Source: Emticicia oligotrophica DSM 17448
GTDB lineage: Bacteria; Bacteroidota; Bacteroidia; Cytophagales; Spirosomataceae
Assembly (NCBI RefSeq): GCF_000263195.1
Contig: NC_018742.1
Span: 1-64,000, forward strand
Direction: 5' to 3'
Length of the DNA stretch: 64,000 nt
Below are positions 27,336-36,420 of this stretch, piece after piece (position 1 is the first letter of the stretch; every line of letters begins with the position of its first letter). The notes below the pieces were generated by a model. It was not told the origin of the DNA, did not search any database, and saw only the letters and a program-made list of their open reading frames with translations. The position numbers and the translations under genes were made by a program.

Positions 27336-27958
27336 CACAACGAGGGATTCTGACAAAGGACGCAATTTTGCAACGACTCCATAAAGATTTGTTTATCAGA
27401 CCATTGCTCGACCCCGATAAACAGATTAATTCGATTGGCATTGATTTTAGACTCGGATATGATTTTTTGATAACCGTTCATGGCAGAGAGGCATACCTAA
27501 ATGCTTCGCTCAATCGTGAGGAAGGATACCCCGAACGTGGTTTGGGGCATCATTTTCAGGAATCTCGCCGACAAATTGGCGAAACTTTCATTCTACACCC
27601 CAACCAAACAATCTTAGCAACGAGTTTGGAGTATATAAAACTACCCACCGATATTATGCTGATGCTCGTGATGCGAAGCTCGTATGCTCGTTTGGGGCTA
27701 ACAATCTCGACCGTAGTGCAGCCTGGTTACTGCGGGTGTATGTCGTTGGAGTTGACAAATACAAACTTTGCTCCCATAAACCTAACTGTTGGGGCAAGGC
27801 TTTTTCAGGGTTTGTTTATACCCACAAGTGCTGATACTCAGTATTTTAACCAAGCACGAAAATACACTTGTCAGGTACGCCCCGAACCTTCGGCAACTTT
27901 GGCGGATGCCGACCTCACAACCTTGAACAATATCTGGAAAAAAGCCAACCACTTCTAA
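27320..27958 (+). CDS. dcd: dCTP deaminase/dUTPase-fold protein
   Basis: A 212-aa member of the trimeric Dcd/Dut family. Visible motifs: NSIGIDFRLGYDF (first strand motif), MRSSYARLGLTIS (phosphate-binding S-S..R), and VVQPGYCGCMSLELTN, in which the Glu of LELTN aligns with the catalytic Glu of dCTP deaminase. Dcd makes dUTP from dCTP. Housekeeping Dcd is about 190 aa; here it is coupled to a protease-like gene inside a restriction locus. dCTP-depleting deaminases act in some anti-phage systems, though those best described are of a different fold. It converges on hsdS with 4 bases overlap. Confidence 0.8.
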   Translation: MDANLTQRGILTKDAILQRLHKDLFIRPLLDPDKQINSIGIDFRLGYDFLITVHGREAYLNASLNREEGYPERGLGHHFQESRRQIGETFILHPNQTILATSLEYIKLPTDIMLMLVMRSSYARLGLTISTVVQPGYCGCMSLELTNTNFAPINLTVGARLFQGLFIPTSADTQYFNQARKYTCQVRPEPSATLADADLTTLNNIWKKANHF

Positions 27959-29166
27959 ACCCCAATCTTGCCACTCATTAGCCTCGGCAATAGTATATCT
28001 CGGCTCTCTTTTAATAAACGGTTTTGGTGAGAAAGGTTTAAAGTTTGTTTTATTATTGGACTGATTACATTGTCGAACTGATTTAGAATATCTTGTTGAG
28101 GGATTGGGATTTCAACAAAATCTAATTCTTTTCTTTTTATATGCTTCATTGTTGCCCCTGTTGAAAGATTATTGAAAATATTCAATGAGTCTTTTAATGC
28201 AAGAAAAAGCAGACTTTTTGGTATTTTTGAAAATGGAGTAACCTTAAAAAGATGTTGATTTAAAAGTCCAGTTTCTCCTTGCCATACCACAACTTCTAAC
28301 GATGCCGACCATGAGAATAAAATATCTCCACTCTTGACTATAAATTTTGAGGGAATTTTAGAACCATTATTTCTTGGAGTATCGTTGCTTATTCCTCCTT
28401 TCAATTCCTTTATCTTGATAATCGGAAAACCACTTTCTTCCCAATCTTCTGGTTTAAAAGCATAACCGTTCAAAAACTCACCTAAAAGTGTTAAACTCCT
28501 CCTTTCCCAACCCAACGGCAGACCAGTATTTTTATCAATTTCGAGGGGTTTGCCACCAATCTTGAAATTTGCGAACCACTCACGGTAAGTAAGTTCTGCC
28601 ATTTCTTCGAGCAGTTTTATGCGGCGGAGGTTGTTTTCAATCAAATCATCATAAGCCGATAAAATATTGGCAATTCGTGTTTGGGTTTCAAGGGGAGGAA
28701 GATTGATTTCAATATTATAAATTCTTTTGGGTGCAGTGTGTCGAACTTTAGTACCTGTTGCAGTTGAAAAAATGGAATTTCTTACTTCTTTTGTAAAAAA
28801 AAGATAGTAAATATATTTTGTTATAGCTTTTTGATGGTCAATTTGAAGTAATCCTAATCTTTGATTATGTAAAAATCTATCATTTTGAGGTACGATAGCA
28901 GGACTGCCCAAAAGTCCCGCACCCTGTTCCGTCATTGCAATAATCAAATCATCTTTTTTTAACAAATACTCTTTTGGAAAAGCACCAGAATAAAACTTTT
29001 CTTTACCAATTTGTATTTTAAAACCGCCTTCTTCGTGAAAATTGCCAGGAGTTAAAAGTATGAGTTCTCCTTCTGAACAAAAATATTCTCCTTTAAACGC
29101 CCAGCCGTGTTTAATCGTTAAAAGGTCGCCTAATTTTATTTTTTTCCACGCTGTATTCATAATCAA
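27955..29166 (-). CDS. hsdS: Type I restriction specificity subunit
   Basis: A 403-aa S subunit that sets the target sequence of the type I complex. Two target-recognition domains are each followed by a conserved helix: LPPLETQTRIANILSAYDDL near residue 160 and the C-terminal IPQQDILNQFDNVISPI region. TYREWFANF between them is typical of the central linker. It is downstream of hsdM on the same strand, but a 320-bp gap with a palindromic element separates them. No second partial hsdS copy is present, so TRD shuffling is not evident. Confidence 0.92.
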   Translation of the reverse strand: MIMNTAWKKIKLGDLLTIKHGWAFKGEYFCSEGELILLTPGNFHEEGGFKIQIGKEKFYSGAFPKEYLLKKDDLIIAMTEQGAGLLGSPAIVPQNDRFLHNQRLGLLQIDHQKAITKYIYYLFFTKEVRNSIFSTATGTKVRHTAPKRIYNIEINLPPLETQTRIANILSAYDDLIENNLRRIKLLEEMAELTYREWFANFKIGGKPLEIDKNTGLPLGWERRSLTLLGEFLNGYAFKPEDWEESGFPIIKIKELKGGISNDTPRNNGSKIPSKFIVKSGDILFSWSASLEVVVWQGETGLLNQHLFKVTPFSKIPKSLLFLALKDSLNIFNNLSTGATMKHIKRKELDFVEIPIPQQDILNQFDNVISPIIKQTLNLSHQNRLLKESRDILLPRLMSGKIGV

Positions 29167-29486
29167 AATGCTAAAAATCTTTAAAAATATGGGTTTTTGT
29201 GTTTATTTCATTGCCGTCTGCTTTAGCTGACGGTTAATATTGAAACAAATACAAAATGGCTTTAGCCAAAATTATACTCGGTTTTGTTAGGCTAAAGCCT
29301 TATTTTGATGTTTTTTAGAACCGTCAGCTAAAGCAGACGGCAATGAACTCTAATTCTACAAAAAAAAAGTATTCATGGTTTTCATATCAAAACTGCTACC
29401 TTTGTATGTATGCCTGTCTTACTTGAAAGTCGTTGCCGTAACGTCGAAGGGTATCGATTCGTCGCACCGCCGATGCGGTGGGCATT
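29167..29486. other. hsdM-hsdS gap with palindromic insert
   Basis: A 320-bp gap inside an operon that is usually gapless. Apart from the 139-bp palindromic element it holds a CACCGC-CGAT-GCGGTG hairpin at 29465-29480 just after the hsdM stop, and a TACCTTTG (29397-29404) matching the Bacteroidota -7 promoter consensus on the plus strand but with no plus-strand gene after it. Confidence 0.5.
29208..29346. repeat. 139-bp MITE/REP-like palindromic element
   Basis: Perfect 28-bp terminal inverted repeats (29208-29235 and 29319-29346; each contains GTCTGCTTTAGCTGACGG or its complement). Inside, GGCTTTAGCC (29258-29267) and GGCTAAAGCC (29290-29299) form a second 10-bp inverted pair. There is no coding capacity. 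This nested form is typical of small non-autonomous palindromic elements. Confidence 0.75.
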
Positions 29487-31469
29487 TTACTTTACTAATT
29501 GCCTCAAATTATCTTCAATCAATGCCGCCAAGCCCACGGCTTCGGTGTTTAGGTCGCCAAATTCGGTTTGTATTTCGGTCATGCGGGTTTTATAATCAAA
29601 ACCTTTGTCGGTGCTTTGGCTCACGCCCACATATCGGCCCGGTGTGAGGCTATAATCGTTGGCTTTTAGTTCATCAATCGGCACAATTCGGCAGAGTCCG
29701 TCCACATCACGGTATTCGCCCGCAGGAAACCATTCCAATAGTTGTTGCCAATCTTTTATGGCTTGTTTAGCAAGCTCAAAAAACGTAGCGGTGGCATCGG
29801 CAAATACATTGAGTGGCCTGTTGAGAGCCATTATTTGGCTACGGTATTCGGCAATGGTTTTGCGTAAAACCTTTTGGTCGTCGGGGCGTTCGGCAATCTG
29901 TTTTTCGAGCGTCGAGATTTTATCTTGCAGCGTTCTTACCCGTTCACGGGCATCTTCGGCAGGTTTCAGCAAGGCATCAAACAAACTTTGGGCTTCCGCA
30001 AGCTCCGAAAATTCTAATTTTGGAGCTTCATAATCAGGTATTTTGCCAAGCTCGTGTTTGAGTCTTTCGAGCAGAATGTCATAAAAACCGATGGTTTCGC
30101 CTAAGTTTTCGGCAATAAACGCACGGTGTTGGGCAATTGCTTCGGCGATGGCGGCTGGTTTTTGTCGGTACAAATCTTTGATAGCCGACAGATTGACCAA
30201 CTGCCCATAACTAAAATCGTTGATGGTTGTGCTTACTTTCCGATACACATTGCGGGCATCAATCATCAGCACATGATTATGGTCGTTTTGGGGAGCGTTG
30301 CCGTTTGGGGCTTTTTTGCCTTTATCCAAAAACCAAACGTGGCACGGCAACGAGCGAGTATAAAAGAAGTTATTACTGACCGAAACCACACAATCAACAT
30401 GCCCAGTATCAATGAGTTTGGCTCTGATTTGTGCCTCCGAATGCCCCGCATCAGTCGCCGAGCTTGCCATCACAAACCCCGCTCGCCCTTTGTTGGGTTT
30501 TAGGTAGCTATAAAAATACTGCACCCAAAGATAATTCCCGTTATCGGCTTTTGGGGTTTTCCACGGCAAACGGCGGTCGAGTTTCACAAACTCTTTGTCC
30601 ATATCAATCTTACTGACATTGAACGGTGGATTTGCCATCACAAAATCGCACTTTTCGTAAAGGTCGTGTGGGTCGGCATAGAAGCTATTGGCTTCTTTTA
30701 TTTCGCCCTCAATGCCATGAATCGCCAAGTTGATTTTTGCCAACTTCGTATTATTCGATTTCTGCTCCGTGCCATATACTTTGATGGCTTCGTTTACTTC
30801 GGTGTTGGTGTGGCTTTTCACAAAATAGCCAGTTTGCACAAACATTCCGCCTGAACCACAGGCAGGGTCATGGATGATGCCCTGCATAGGCTCAATAAAA
30901 TTGACAATGAGCTGCACCAACGATGGGGGCGTAAAAAACTCGCCACCCTCTTGGGCCCCAGCTCCTTGCATCGAAAATTTCATGAGAAAATACTCGTAAA
31001 TTCGCCCGAAAACATCGCCCGATGCTTTTTTTACGGCATCTTTATTGAAAGTCCTGACGAGCGATTGCAACAACGAAGGCTCAAAATCTTGGTAGTTTCG
31101 GGGTAAATTACCAGCCAACGAAGGGTTTATCTCTTCGATTAGCCGCATGGCGTCGTTTATTTTGGTGGCAATGTCTTCGGCTTCGGGCAGATTTGCCAAA
31201 TAATCATATTTTGCTTTTTCAGGAATAAACATTGCCCCAGCCGCCGTATAATCGTCGGGTGTGGCAGCACGTTTTCCTCTTGGAGTTTCAGGAATGTTTT
31301 GCTCTACAATTTTGGTGGCTTCCTCAAATTTGTTTTGGGCAAACCTCAATAAGACCAAACCCAGCACGGGGTCTTTGTATTCGGCAGCGGTTAGTTTAGA
31401 ATTGGCTCGAAGCTCATCGGCAGCATCCCAGAGTTCTTTTTCGAGTTGCTTGATTTGTTGTTGGGTCAT
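29487..31469 (-). CDS. hsdM: Type I restriction methyltransferase subunit
   Basis: A 660-aa N6-adenine methyltransferase subunit. An N-terminal helical HsdM domain is followed by EFFTPPSLVQLIVN, the SAM motif IHDPACGSGGMF, and the catalytic FVMANPPFNVSK. The C-terminal 200 residues are helical (ARERVRTLQDKISTLEKQI, coiled coil), making it longer than minimal HsdM. It modifies host DNA and, with HsdS and HsdR, cuts unmodified DNA. First gene of the minus-strand locus, divergent from the DUF2235 gene. Confidence 0.94.
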   Translation of the reverse strand: MTQQQIKQLEKELWDAADELRANSKLTAAEYKDPVLGLVLLRFAQNKFEEATKIVEQNIPETPRGKRAATPDDYTAAGAMFIPEKAKYDYLANLPEAEDIATKINDAMRLIEEINPSLAGNLPRNYQDFEPSLLQSLVRTFNKDAVKKASGDVFGRIYEYFLMKFSMQGAGAQEGGEFFTPPSLVQLIVNFIEPMQGIIHDPACGSGGMFVQTGYFVKSHTNTEVNEAIKVYGTEQKSNNTKLAKINLAIHGIEGEIKEANSFYADPHDLYEKCDFVMANPPFNVSKIDMDKEFVKLDRRLPWKTPKADNGNYLWVQYFYSYLKPNKGRAGFVMASSATDAGHSEAQIRAKLIDTGHVDCVVSVSNNFFYTRSLPCHVWFLDKGKKAPNGNAPQNDHNHVLMIDARNVYRKVSTTINDFSYGQLVNLSAIKDLYRQKPAAIAEAIAQHRAFIAENLGETIGFYDILLERLKHELGKIPDYEAPKLEFSELAEAQSLFDALLKPAEDARERVRTLQDKISTLEKQIAERPDDQKVLRKTIAEYRSQIMALNRPLNVFADATATFFELAKQAIKDWQQLLEWFPAGEYRDVDGLCRIVPIDELKANDYSLTPGRYVGVSQSTDKGFDYKTRMTEIQTEFGDLNTEAVGLAALIEDNLRQLVK

Positions 31470-31583
31470 TGATTTACTGAAAAAAATATTTTGTAAAGAT
31501 GCCTATAAATAAAAATGAAAGCAAGTTTCGTGTGTATTTGGCTCTTTTATATTATTGTTGTATGATTTTATAAATTATATGCC

Positions 31584-32666
31584 ATGCCAAAAAATATTGT
31601 AATCTGCTGTGATGGAACAGATAATAAACTGACCATCAGAAATAACACAAACGTGATACACTTGTATAGTTGCCTAAAACTTGATGAGCAACAAATAGGC
31701 TATTATAACCCTGGTGTTGGTACAATTGCCCCCGATGGCATAAGCACTTGGCTTGCCCGAAAATGGTATCGGTTCGTAGATTTGATTTCGGCATCGAGTT
31801 TACACACAAACGTTAAAGATGCGTATCAGTATTTGATGAACGAATATGAAGAAGGAGATAAAATTTATTTGTTTGGGTTTAGCCGAGGAGCATATACCGT
31901 AAGGATGCTCAGTGGTTTGCTTGAAATGTTTGGTTTACTGCATAAAGGGAACGCCCATCACCTACGCCATGTATTAGATGTTTATGCCAAAGGCGATAAA
32001 ATGTTTGAGATAGCAAGTTTGTTTAGAACACGTTTTTCGAGAAAAATAGCCATTGAGTTTATCGGAATTTGGGATACTGTTGTATCGGTTGGAGGTTTGA
32101 TAAATTTTTATAAATCGTTTCCATATTCGAGAAGTTTAGGTATTGCCAAAACCGTAAGGCATGCCGTAGGAATTGACGAACGCCGAAAGCATTATTATTA
32201 TTATGAAGTATCAGCCGAACACCATGATTGTGAGGAAGTGTTTTTTGCTGGGGTGCATTCAGATGTTGGTGGTTCTTATGAAGAAGAAGGTTTATCGAAA
32301 ATTACACTTGAGTGGATGCTCGGTGAAGCATCGCATTGTGGATTACAACTTGATAAAAAGAAAGTAAACAAATATGTTTTTGGAATTGGCTCTAATTATC
32401 AAAAACCTGATTTCAAGCAAGCCATTCATAACTCCTTGACATTTATTTTCAAATTAGCCGATTTTATTCCCCGTCCTCGATATAGCAAGACGAACCTTTT
32501 TAACTTGAAAATAGATTTTAGGCTTTGGCCGCTCAGATTTATTGCTCCACAATCTAAAATACATCAATCAGTTAAAGATAAAATTGGTTTAGGTAACTAT
32601 CAGCCCCAAAACCTCACGAACCTAAATGATAAAGTTGTTATACAAAACAAACCGATAATTTTTTAA
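31584..32666 (+). CDS. DUF2235 alpha/beta-hydrolase (Tle1-like phospholipase fold)
   Basis: A 360-aa predicted lipase-like enzyme. N-terminal KNIVICCDGTDN and NTNVIHLY are hallmark DUF2235 elements. The nucleophile elbow is LFGFSRGAYTVR (Ser near residue 101), the acid is probably GIWDTV, and the base is in GVHSDVGGSY. DUF2235 forms the catalytic core of type VI secretion phospholipase effectors, but no T6SS genes or export signals are here. It stands alone beside a restriction locus, so it may be a membrane-damaging effector or a housekeeping hydrolase. No immunity gene is visible. Confidence 0.85.
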   Translation: MPKNIVICCDGTDNKLTIRNNTNVIHLYSCLKLDEQQIGYYNPGVGTIAPDGISTWLARKWYRFVDLISASSLHTNVKDAYQYLMNEYEEGDKIYLFGFSRGAYTVRMLSGLLEMFGLLHKGNAHHLRHVLDVYAKGDKMFEIASLFRTRFSRKIAIEFIGIWDTVVSVGGLINFYKSFPYSRSLGIAKTVRHAVGIDERRKHYYYYEVSAEHHDCEEVFFAGVHSDVGGSYEEEGLSKITLEWMLGEASHCGLQLDKKKVNKYVFGIGSNYQKPDFKQAIHNSLTFIFKLADFIPRPRYSKTNLFNLKIDFRLWPLRFIAPQSKIHQSVKDKIGLGNYQPQNLTNLNDKVVIQNKPIIF

Positions 32667-32701
32667 TAGCAAAAATTTCAACAATATGGATAAAATATAA
32701 A

Positions 32702-32741
32702 ATTTCACAAAATATAAACGCACGTTTATATTTTGTGAAAT
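32702..32741. promoter_or_regulatory. 19-bp perfect palindrome upstream of serine recombinase
   Basis: Arms 32702-32720 and 32723-32741 are perfectly complementary around a 2-base centre; the outer ends read ATTTCAC and GTGAAAT. It sits 37 bases before the recombinase ATG, the right place for a dimeric operator or a recombination (res-like) site. Confidence 0.65.
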
Positions 32742-32778
32742 ATGCGATATTTGACTATTTTTATAAAAAAAACAAAAG

Positions 32779-33462
32779 ATGAATTACGTTGCCTATTATA
32801 GAGTAAGCACAAAAAAGCAGGGGATGAGTGGTTTAGGTTTAGATGCTCAGAAACAAACAGCTAAATTTTTTTTAAAAGAGAATGATTGTATTGTTAGAGA
32901 GTTTATAGAAATTGAAAGTGGAAAAAACAACCAGCGAGAACAATTAGATGAAGCTATCAAGTTTGCCCGCAATAATAGACACACCTTATTGGTTGCAAAA
33001 CTCGACCGACTCAGTAGAAATGTGTCGTTTATCTTTGCACTGCGTGATAGTGGCGTTGATTTTGTATGTGCTGATATTCCAGATGCGAATACGCTAACTA
33101 TTGGGATATTTGCTACCATTGCCCAGCACGAACGAGAAATTATTAGTCGGCGAACAAAAGATGCCCTTAAAGCAAAAAAACAAAAAGGCTTTCAGCTTGG
33201 CTCTCCACAAAATCTAACTCCACTGGCAAGAACGCAGGCAGTAAAATCAATCAAAGAAAAAGCACTCAATGACCAACAATGGAAAACAGCATTATTGCAT
33301 ATACGCCTACAAATATTTGAATTAAAAAGCAGAGGAGAAAAGGTAACATATTTGGGGTTAAGCCGTCATTTAAATGAAAATTGCATAGAAACCCGTAATT
33401 TTTGTCGTTTTCATGCCGAGCAAATCAAAAGAATTATGTTGCGAAATGGGATAAGTAAGTAG
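32779..33462 (+). CDS. Small serine recombinase (resolvase/invertase family)
   Basis: A 227-aa serine recombinase. YYRVSTKKQG holds the catalytic Ser; LLVAKLDRLSRN and TIAQHEREIISRRTKDAL are the conserved R/E-helix motifs. The C-terminus (YLGLSRHLNENCIETRNF) is a compact DNA-binding segment rather than the large-recombinase domain. It may resolve, invert or integrate DNA of this accessory island. Large perfect palindromes lie on both sides of the gene. Confidence 0.88.
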   Translation: MNYVAYYRVSTKKQGMSGLGLDAQKQTAKFFLKENDCIVREFIEIESGKNNQREQLDEAIKFARNNRHTLLVAKLDRLSRNVSFIFALRDSGVDFVCADIPDANTLTIGIFATIAQHEREIISRRTKDALKAKKQKGFQLGSPQNLTPLARTQAVKSIKEKALNDQQWKTALLHIRLQIFELKSRGEKVTYLGLSRHLNENCIETRNFCRFHAEQIKRIMLRNGISK

Positions 33463-33592
33463 TTTATTATCAGTAATTTATGAGGGTAAATATATGAATT
33501 GAAAGCTTTGAGAATTTGATATTTATTGCTAATTAATATTAGTCCTGTTTTATTGAATTCTAAATAAGGTAATGATGCTTGTTCAAAAATTA

Positions 33593-33635
33593 ATTTCGTA
33601 ATTATATCGGTATAATACCGATATAATTACGAAAT
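33593..33635. promoter_or_regulatory. 21-bp perfect palindrome upstream of zinc-finger gene
   Basis: Arms 33593-33613 and 33615-33635 are perfectly complementary around a single A. Like the first palindrome, it starts ATTTC and ends GAAAT. It ends 38 bases before the next ATG, suggesting an operator or recombination site. Confidence 0.65.
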
Positions 33636-33673
33636 ATTTGTTCTATATTTACACAACTAAAACATACATATTT

Positions 33674-33970
33674 ATGCCTACCCTTGACCGTAGTAAGTTC
33701 AAATATAACGCTAAAGTTTTTGAAAAAACTTGTTTGTATTGTGATACTGTCTATTTCGCCAATCGCTCGACGGCTAAATATTGTTCTTCGACCTGTAAAG
33801 GCTATGCAAATCAAGCTAAAAACCTCAATGAAGCTGCTCCGTGGAATGAAGAAGACCGCACCATTGATGCCTTGCTTTCTCAGGTGGCATATCTGAAAGG
33901 ACAATTGCAGCACTATGTCAATGAAAATGACGAATTGAAAAGAATCATTGAACAAATAAAAAAGCCTTGA
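33674..33970 (+). CDS. Small zinc-finger/coiled-coil protein
   Basis: A 98-aa protein starting at the ATG at 33674 (MPTLDRSKFKYN). TCLYCDTVYF with KYCSSTCKGYANQAK gives a Cys-x2-Cys..Cys-x3-Cys zinc site at residues 18-45; the C-terminal half is a coiled coil ending KRIIEQIKKP. Small proteins of this form are common on Bacteroidota mobile DNA. Function unknown; probably DNA-binding. Confidence 0.65.
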   Translation: MPTLDRSKFKYNAKVFEKTCLYCDTVYFANRSTAKYCSSTCKGYANQAKNLNEAAPWNEEDRTIDALLSQVAYLKGQLQHYVNENDELKRIIEQIKKP

Positions 33971-34122
33971 CGCATACACGTACAAGGCGATTCTGTATTC
34001 CTACAACTTTGGTGCTAAGATAGCTCTTTTCCTGCTTCAAAGCTCATCTTTGCATGATTTTTTTGCAACTACACTCCATTATTTTGCTTCTCCAATTAAT
34101 TTTATAACAGACTTTAATCTAT

Positions 34123-34130
34123 TATCTTTG
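34123..34130 (+). promoter_or_regulatory. Bacteroidota -7 promoter element
   Basis: TATCTTTG matches the TAnnTTTG consensus of the Bacteroidota primary sigma factor, 53 bases before the ATG of the AlbA_2 gene. A clear -33 TTG partner was not found. Confidence 0.4.
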
Positions 34131-34182
34131 TATAATACCCACTTACGAAGTGGTGTTCAAAATTGAATTTTTAAAGTTTAAT

Positions 34183-35535
34183 ATGACAAAAGAAAACCAA
34201 AATACAGAGTGGAAGGAATCTTGGCGTGATGAATATATCAAATGGATTTGTGGTTTTGCTAATGCACAGGGTGGTACATTGTATATTGGTGTCAACGATA
34301 ATGGTATTGTAAGTGGCGTTGATGAAGCCGAGAAATTACTGGAGGATATTCCGAATAAAGTGCGTGATGTTTTGGGAATAATGGTCGATGTAAACCTACT
34401 TTCTGAAGATAATTTACAGTATTTAGAAATCATTGTTGAGCCATATCCTTATCCAATAAATTATAAAGGTCAGTATCATTTTCGGAGTGGTAGCACCAAA
34501 CAAGAACTAAAAGGACTTGCTTTAAATAAATTTTTACTCGAAAAAACGGGCAAACACTGGGATTCTATTCCGATGCCCCATCTCAAAATCAAAGATTTGA
34601 ATGTTCGTGCTTTTGATGATTTCAGAAAGCGTGCTACCAAATCTAAAAGAGTTGAAGATGATATTTTGAATGAATCAGATGAAACACTATTGATTCACTT
34701 AAATCTGATTGACGAAAATCAGCTCAAAAGAGCGGCATTATTGCTTTTTCATGAAAGGCCCGAACGCTATATTACGGGTGCGTATGTGAAAATTGGCTTC
34801 TTCGCTAATCCTGCTGAAATACTTTATCAAGACGAAGTACATGGTACACTTATGCAGCAAGTAGATAAAACAATGGATTTACTACTGAGCAAATACATGA
34901 GTGCCATGATTAGCTACGAAGGTATTTATAGGGTTGAAACTTATCCTTATCCCGAAAAAGCACTCCGTGAGGCAGTATTAAATGCCATTGCCCATAAAGA
35001 TTATAGTAGCGGTAGCCCGATTCAAATCAAGGTTTTTCCTGATGCTTTATATATCTGGAATGATGGAGAATTACCTCCTAATTGGACACTCGAACGTTTC
35101 GTAAGTACACACACCTCAAAACCCCGAAATCCCGACGTTTCAAATACCTTTTTTAGAGCAGGTATGGTGGAATCATGGGGGCGTGGAATCTCCAGAATAT
35201 TACAGGAATGTACACTTGCAGGTGTTCCACAACCTTATTTTGACCTCGAAATGGGTGGGGTTGATGTAAGGTTTTCGCCAAGAATAGCACAAAGCGTGTC
35301 GGAGAAAATGTCGGAAGAAACTACGGTGAAAACTACGGTGAAAAGTGGGTTGAAAAGTACGGTGAAGACCTTAGAGTTAATTAAAGAAAATCCATTGATA
35401 ACAATACCTGAATTAGCTGTTGCTTTGAATAAATCAAAAAGTGCGATTGAAAAACAGATTGCCAAACTAAAAGAAAACCAACAGTTAGAGCGAATAGGGC
35501 CAGATAAAGGTGGGTATTGGCAAATAAAAAACTAA
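34183..35535 (+). CDS. AlbA_2 (Schlafen-type) ATP-binding/helicase-related protein
   Basis: A 450-aa protein; ATG at 34183 (MTKENQNTEWKESW) fits the family start. The N-terminal AlbA_2 domain shows TEWKESW..EYIKWICGFANAQGGTLYIGVNDNG, and the centre has REAVLNAIAHKDYSSGSPIQ and WNDGELPPNW, typical of the RecG-like/ATPase C half, with ESWGRGISRI following. The C-terminus (LELIKENPLITIPELAVALN) is a winged helix. Family members are transcriptional or nucleic-acid regulators, and AlbA_2 domains occur in defence contexts. Monocistronic here. Confidence 0.85.
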   Translation: MTKENQNTEWKESWRDEYIKWICGFANAQGGTLYIGVNDNGIVSGVDEAEKLLEDIPNKVRDVLGIMVDVNLLSEDNLQYLEIIVEPYPYPINYKGQYHFRSGSTKQELKGLALNKFLLEKTGKHWDSIPMPHLKIKDLNVRAFDDFRKRATKSKRVEDDILNESDETLLIHLNLIDENQLKRAALLLFHERPERYITGAYVKIGFFANPAEILYQDEVHGTLMQQVDKTMDLLLSKYMSAMISYEGIYRVETYPYPEKALREAVLNAIAHKDYSSGSPIQIKVFPDALYIWNDGELPPNWTLERFVSTHTSKPRNPDVSNTFFRAGMVESWGRGISRILQECTLAGVPQPYFDLEMGGVDVRFSPRIAQSVSEKMSEETTVKTTVKSGLKSTVKTLELIKENPLITIPELAVALNKSKSAIEKQIAKLKENQQLERIGPDKGGYWQIKN

Positions 35536-36420
35536 TTCTTCGACACAGTATTTAGTAAAATACTTAATGAAAAATAATCTCAATCCGCAGTTTTACCTTT
35601 AACAAATATCATAACATCTACAAAAATACTATCTAAAAAGGTTTACGGGTTGCCTTATGTTAAATAGAAATTGTTTTTCAAATGCCCCCTTATAATCCAG
35701 AATATTATGATTTAAAATTGAAATTACACACAAATATATATTAAAAAGTTTAATGACAAACAGAAGATGATTTGCACAGAGCATTCATTTTTGTCATTAA
35801 ATTTGTCAGATATATATCCATAAAATAGAGTACTATCTGCCAAATTGTCTGATTTTTATATTTGGATTATGATTTGATATAGTTATGATGGATTTTAGAT
35901 TGAACTTACATATTCTATTTCCCTTTAATATTTTAATCGTTAGTGAAACAACATAAACTAATATAGCATGTAAGAAAAGTGTCATCAATAGTCTCACCTA
36001 ATGATGACACGAGAAAGAGAAAATCTCTACTTGAGAGAGAAATTTAGGAAATAATGTTTAGAGAACGTGTAATTTCCAGATAATATACGATGCAAAAATA
36101 CAATAACTTAGACAAAGTTTCCAAACTAAATGTTTATTGTTTATATTTTTTCCTTCTACTTTATTATTCTGTTCTCCTTAAGTTTAAGCTTTTAGAGGTA
36201 TTTTATTGACTTTAAAAGTAGTGTCAGCTTGTCATAACACTTAATTGAATACCTAAAACGGTATCATTTAAGGTGCTTTCTCGTATCAAACTCTCAAATA
36301 AAAATTCATATTTGGAGATTCAGATGAAATAATATCTTTTTAGTCTGAGAGTCATATTTAAAATTACAACACACTAATTAATAACATTTATTGTTGTTTT
36401 ATTAGTTAAATAAAAATTTA
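35536..36420. other. Long non-coding gap before the ubiquitin-like module
   Basis: 885 bases with no supportable gene on either strand and high AT content. The only structure noted is a 9-bp inverted repeat, GTGTCATCA (35979-35987) and TGATGACAC (36002-36010), followed by purine-rich GAGA repeats. It must contain the promoter of the MBL gene. A decayed gene is possible. Confidence 0.4.

Noticed and set aside
27955-29166. Phase-variable hsdS inversion system driven by the nearby serine recombinase.
   Set aside because: There is no second hsdS or TRD copy in inverted orientation in the window.
29375-29647. Plus-strand frames following a TACCTTTG promoter-like sequence.
   Set aside because: They run antisense into hsdM and have no coding features beyond chance openness.
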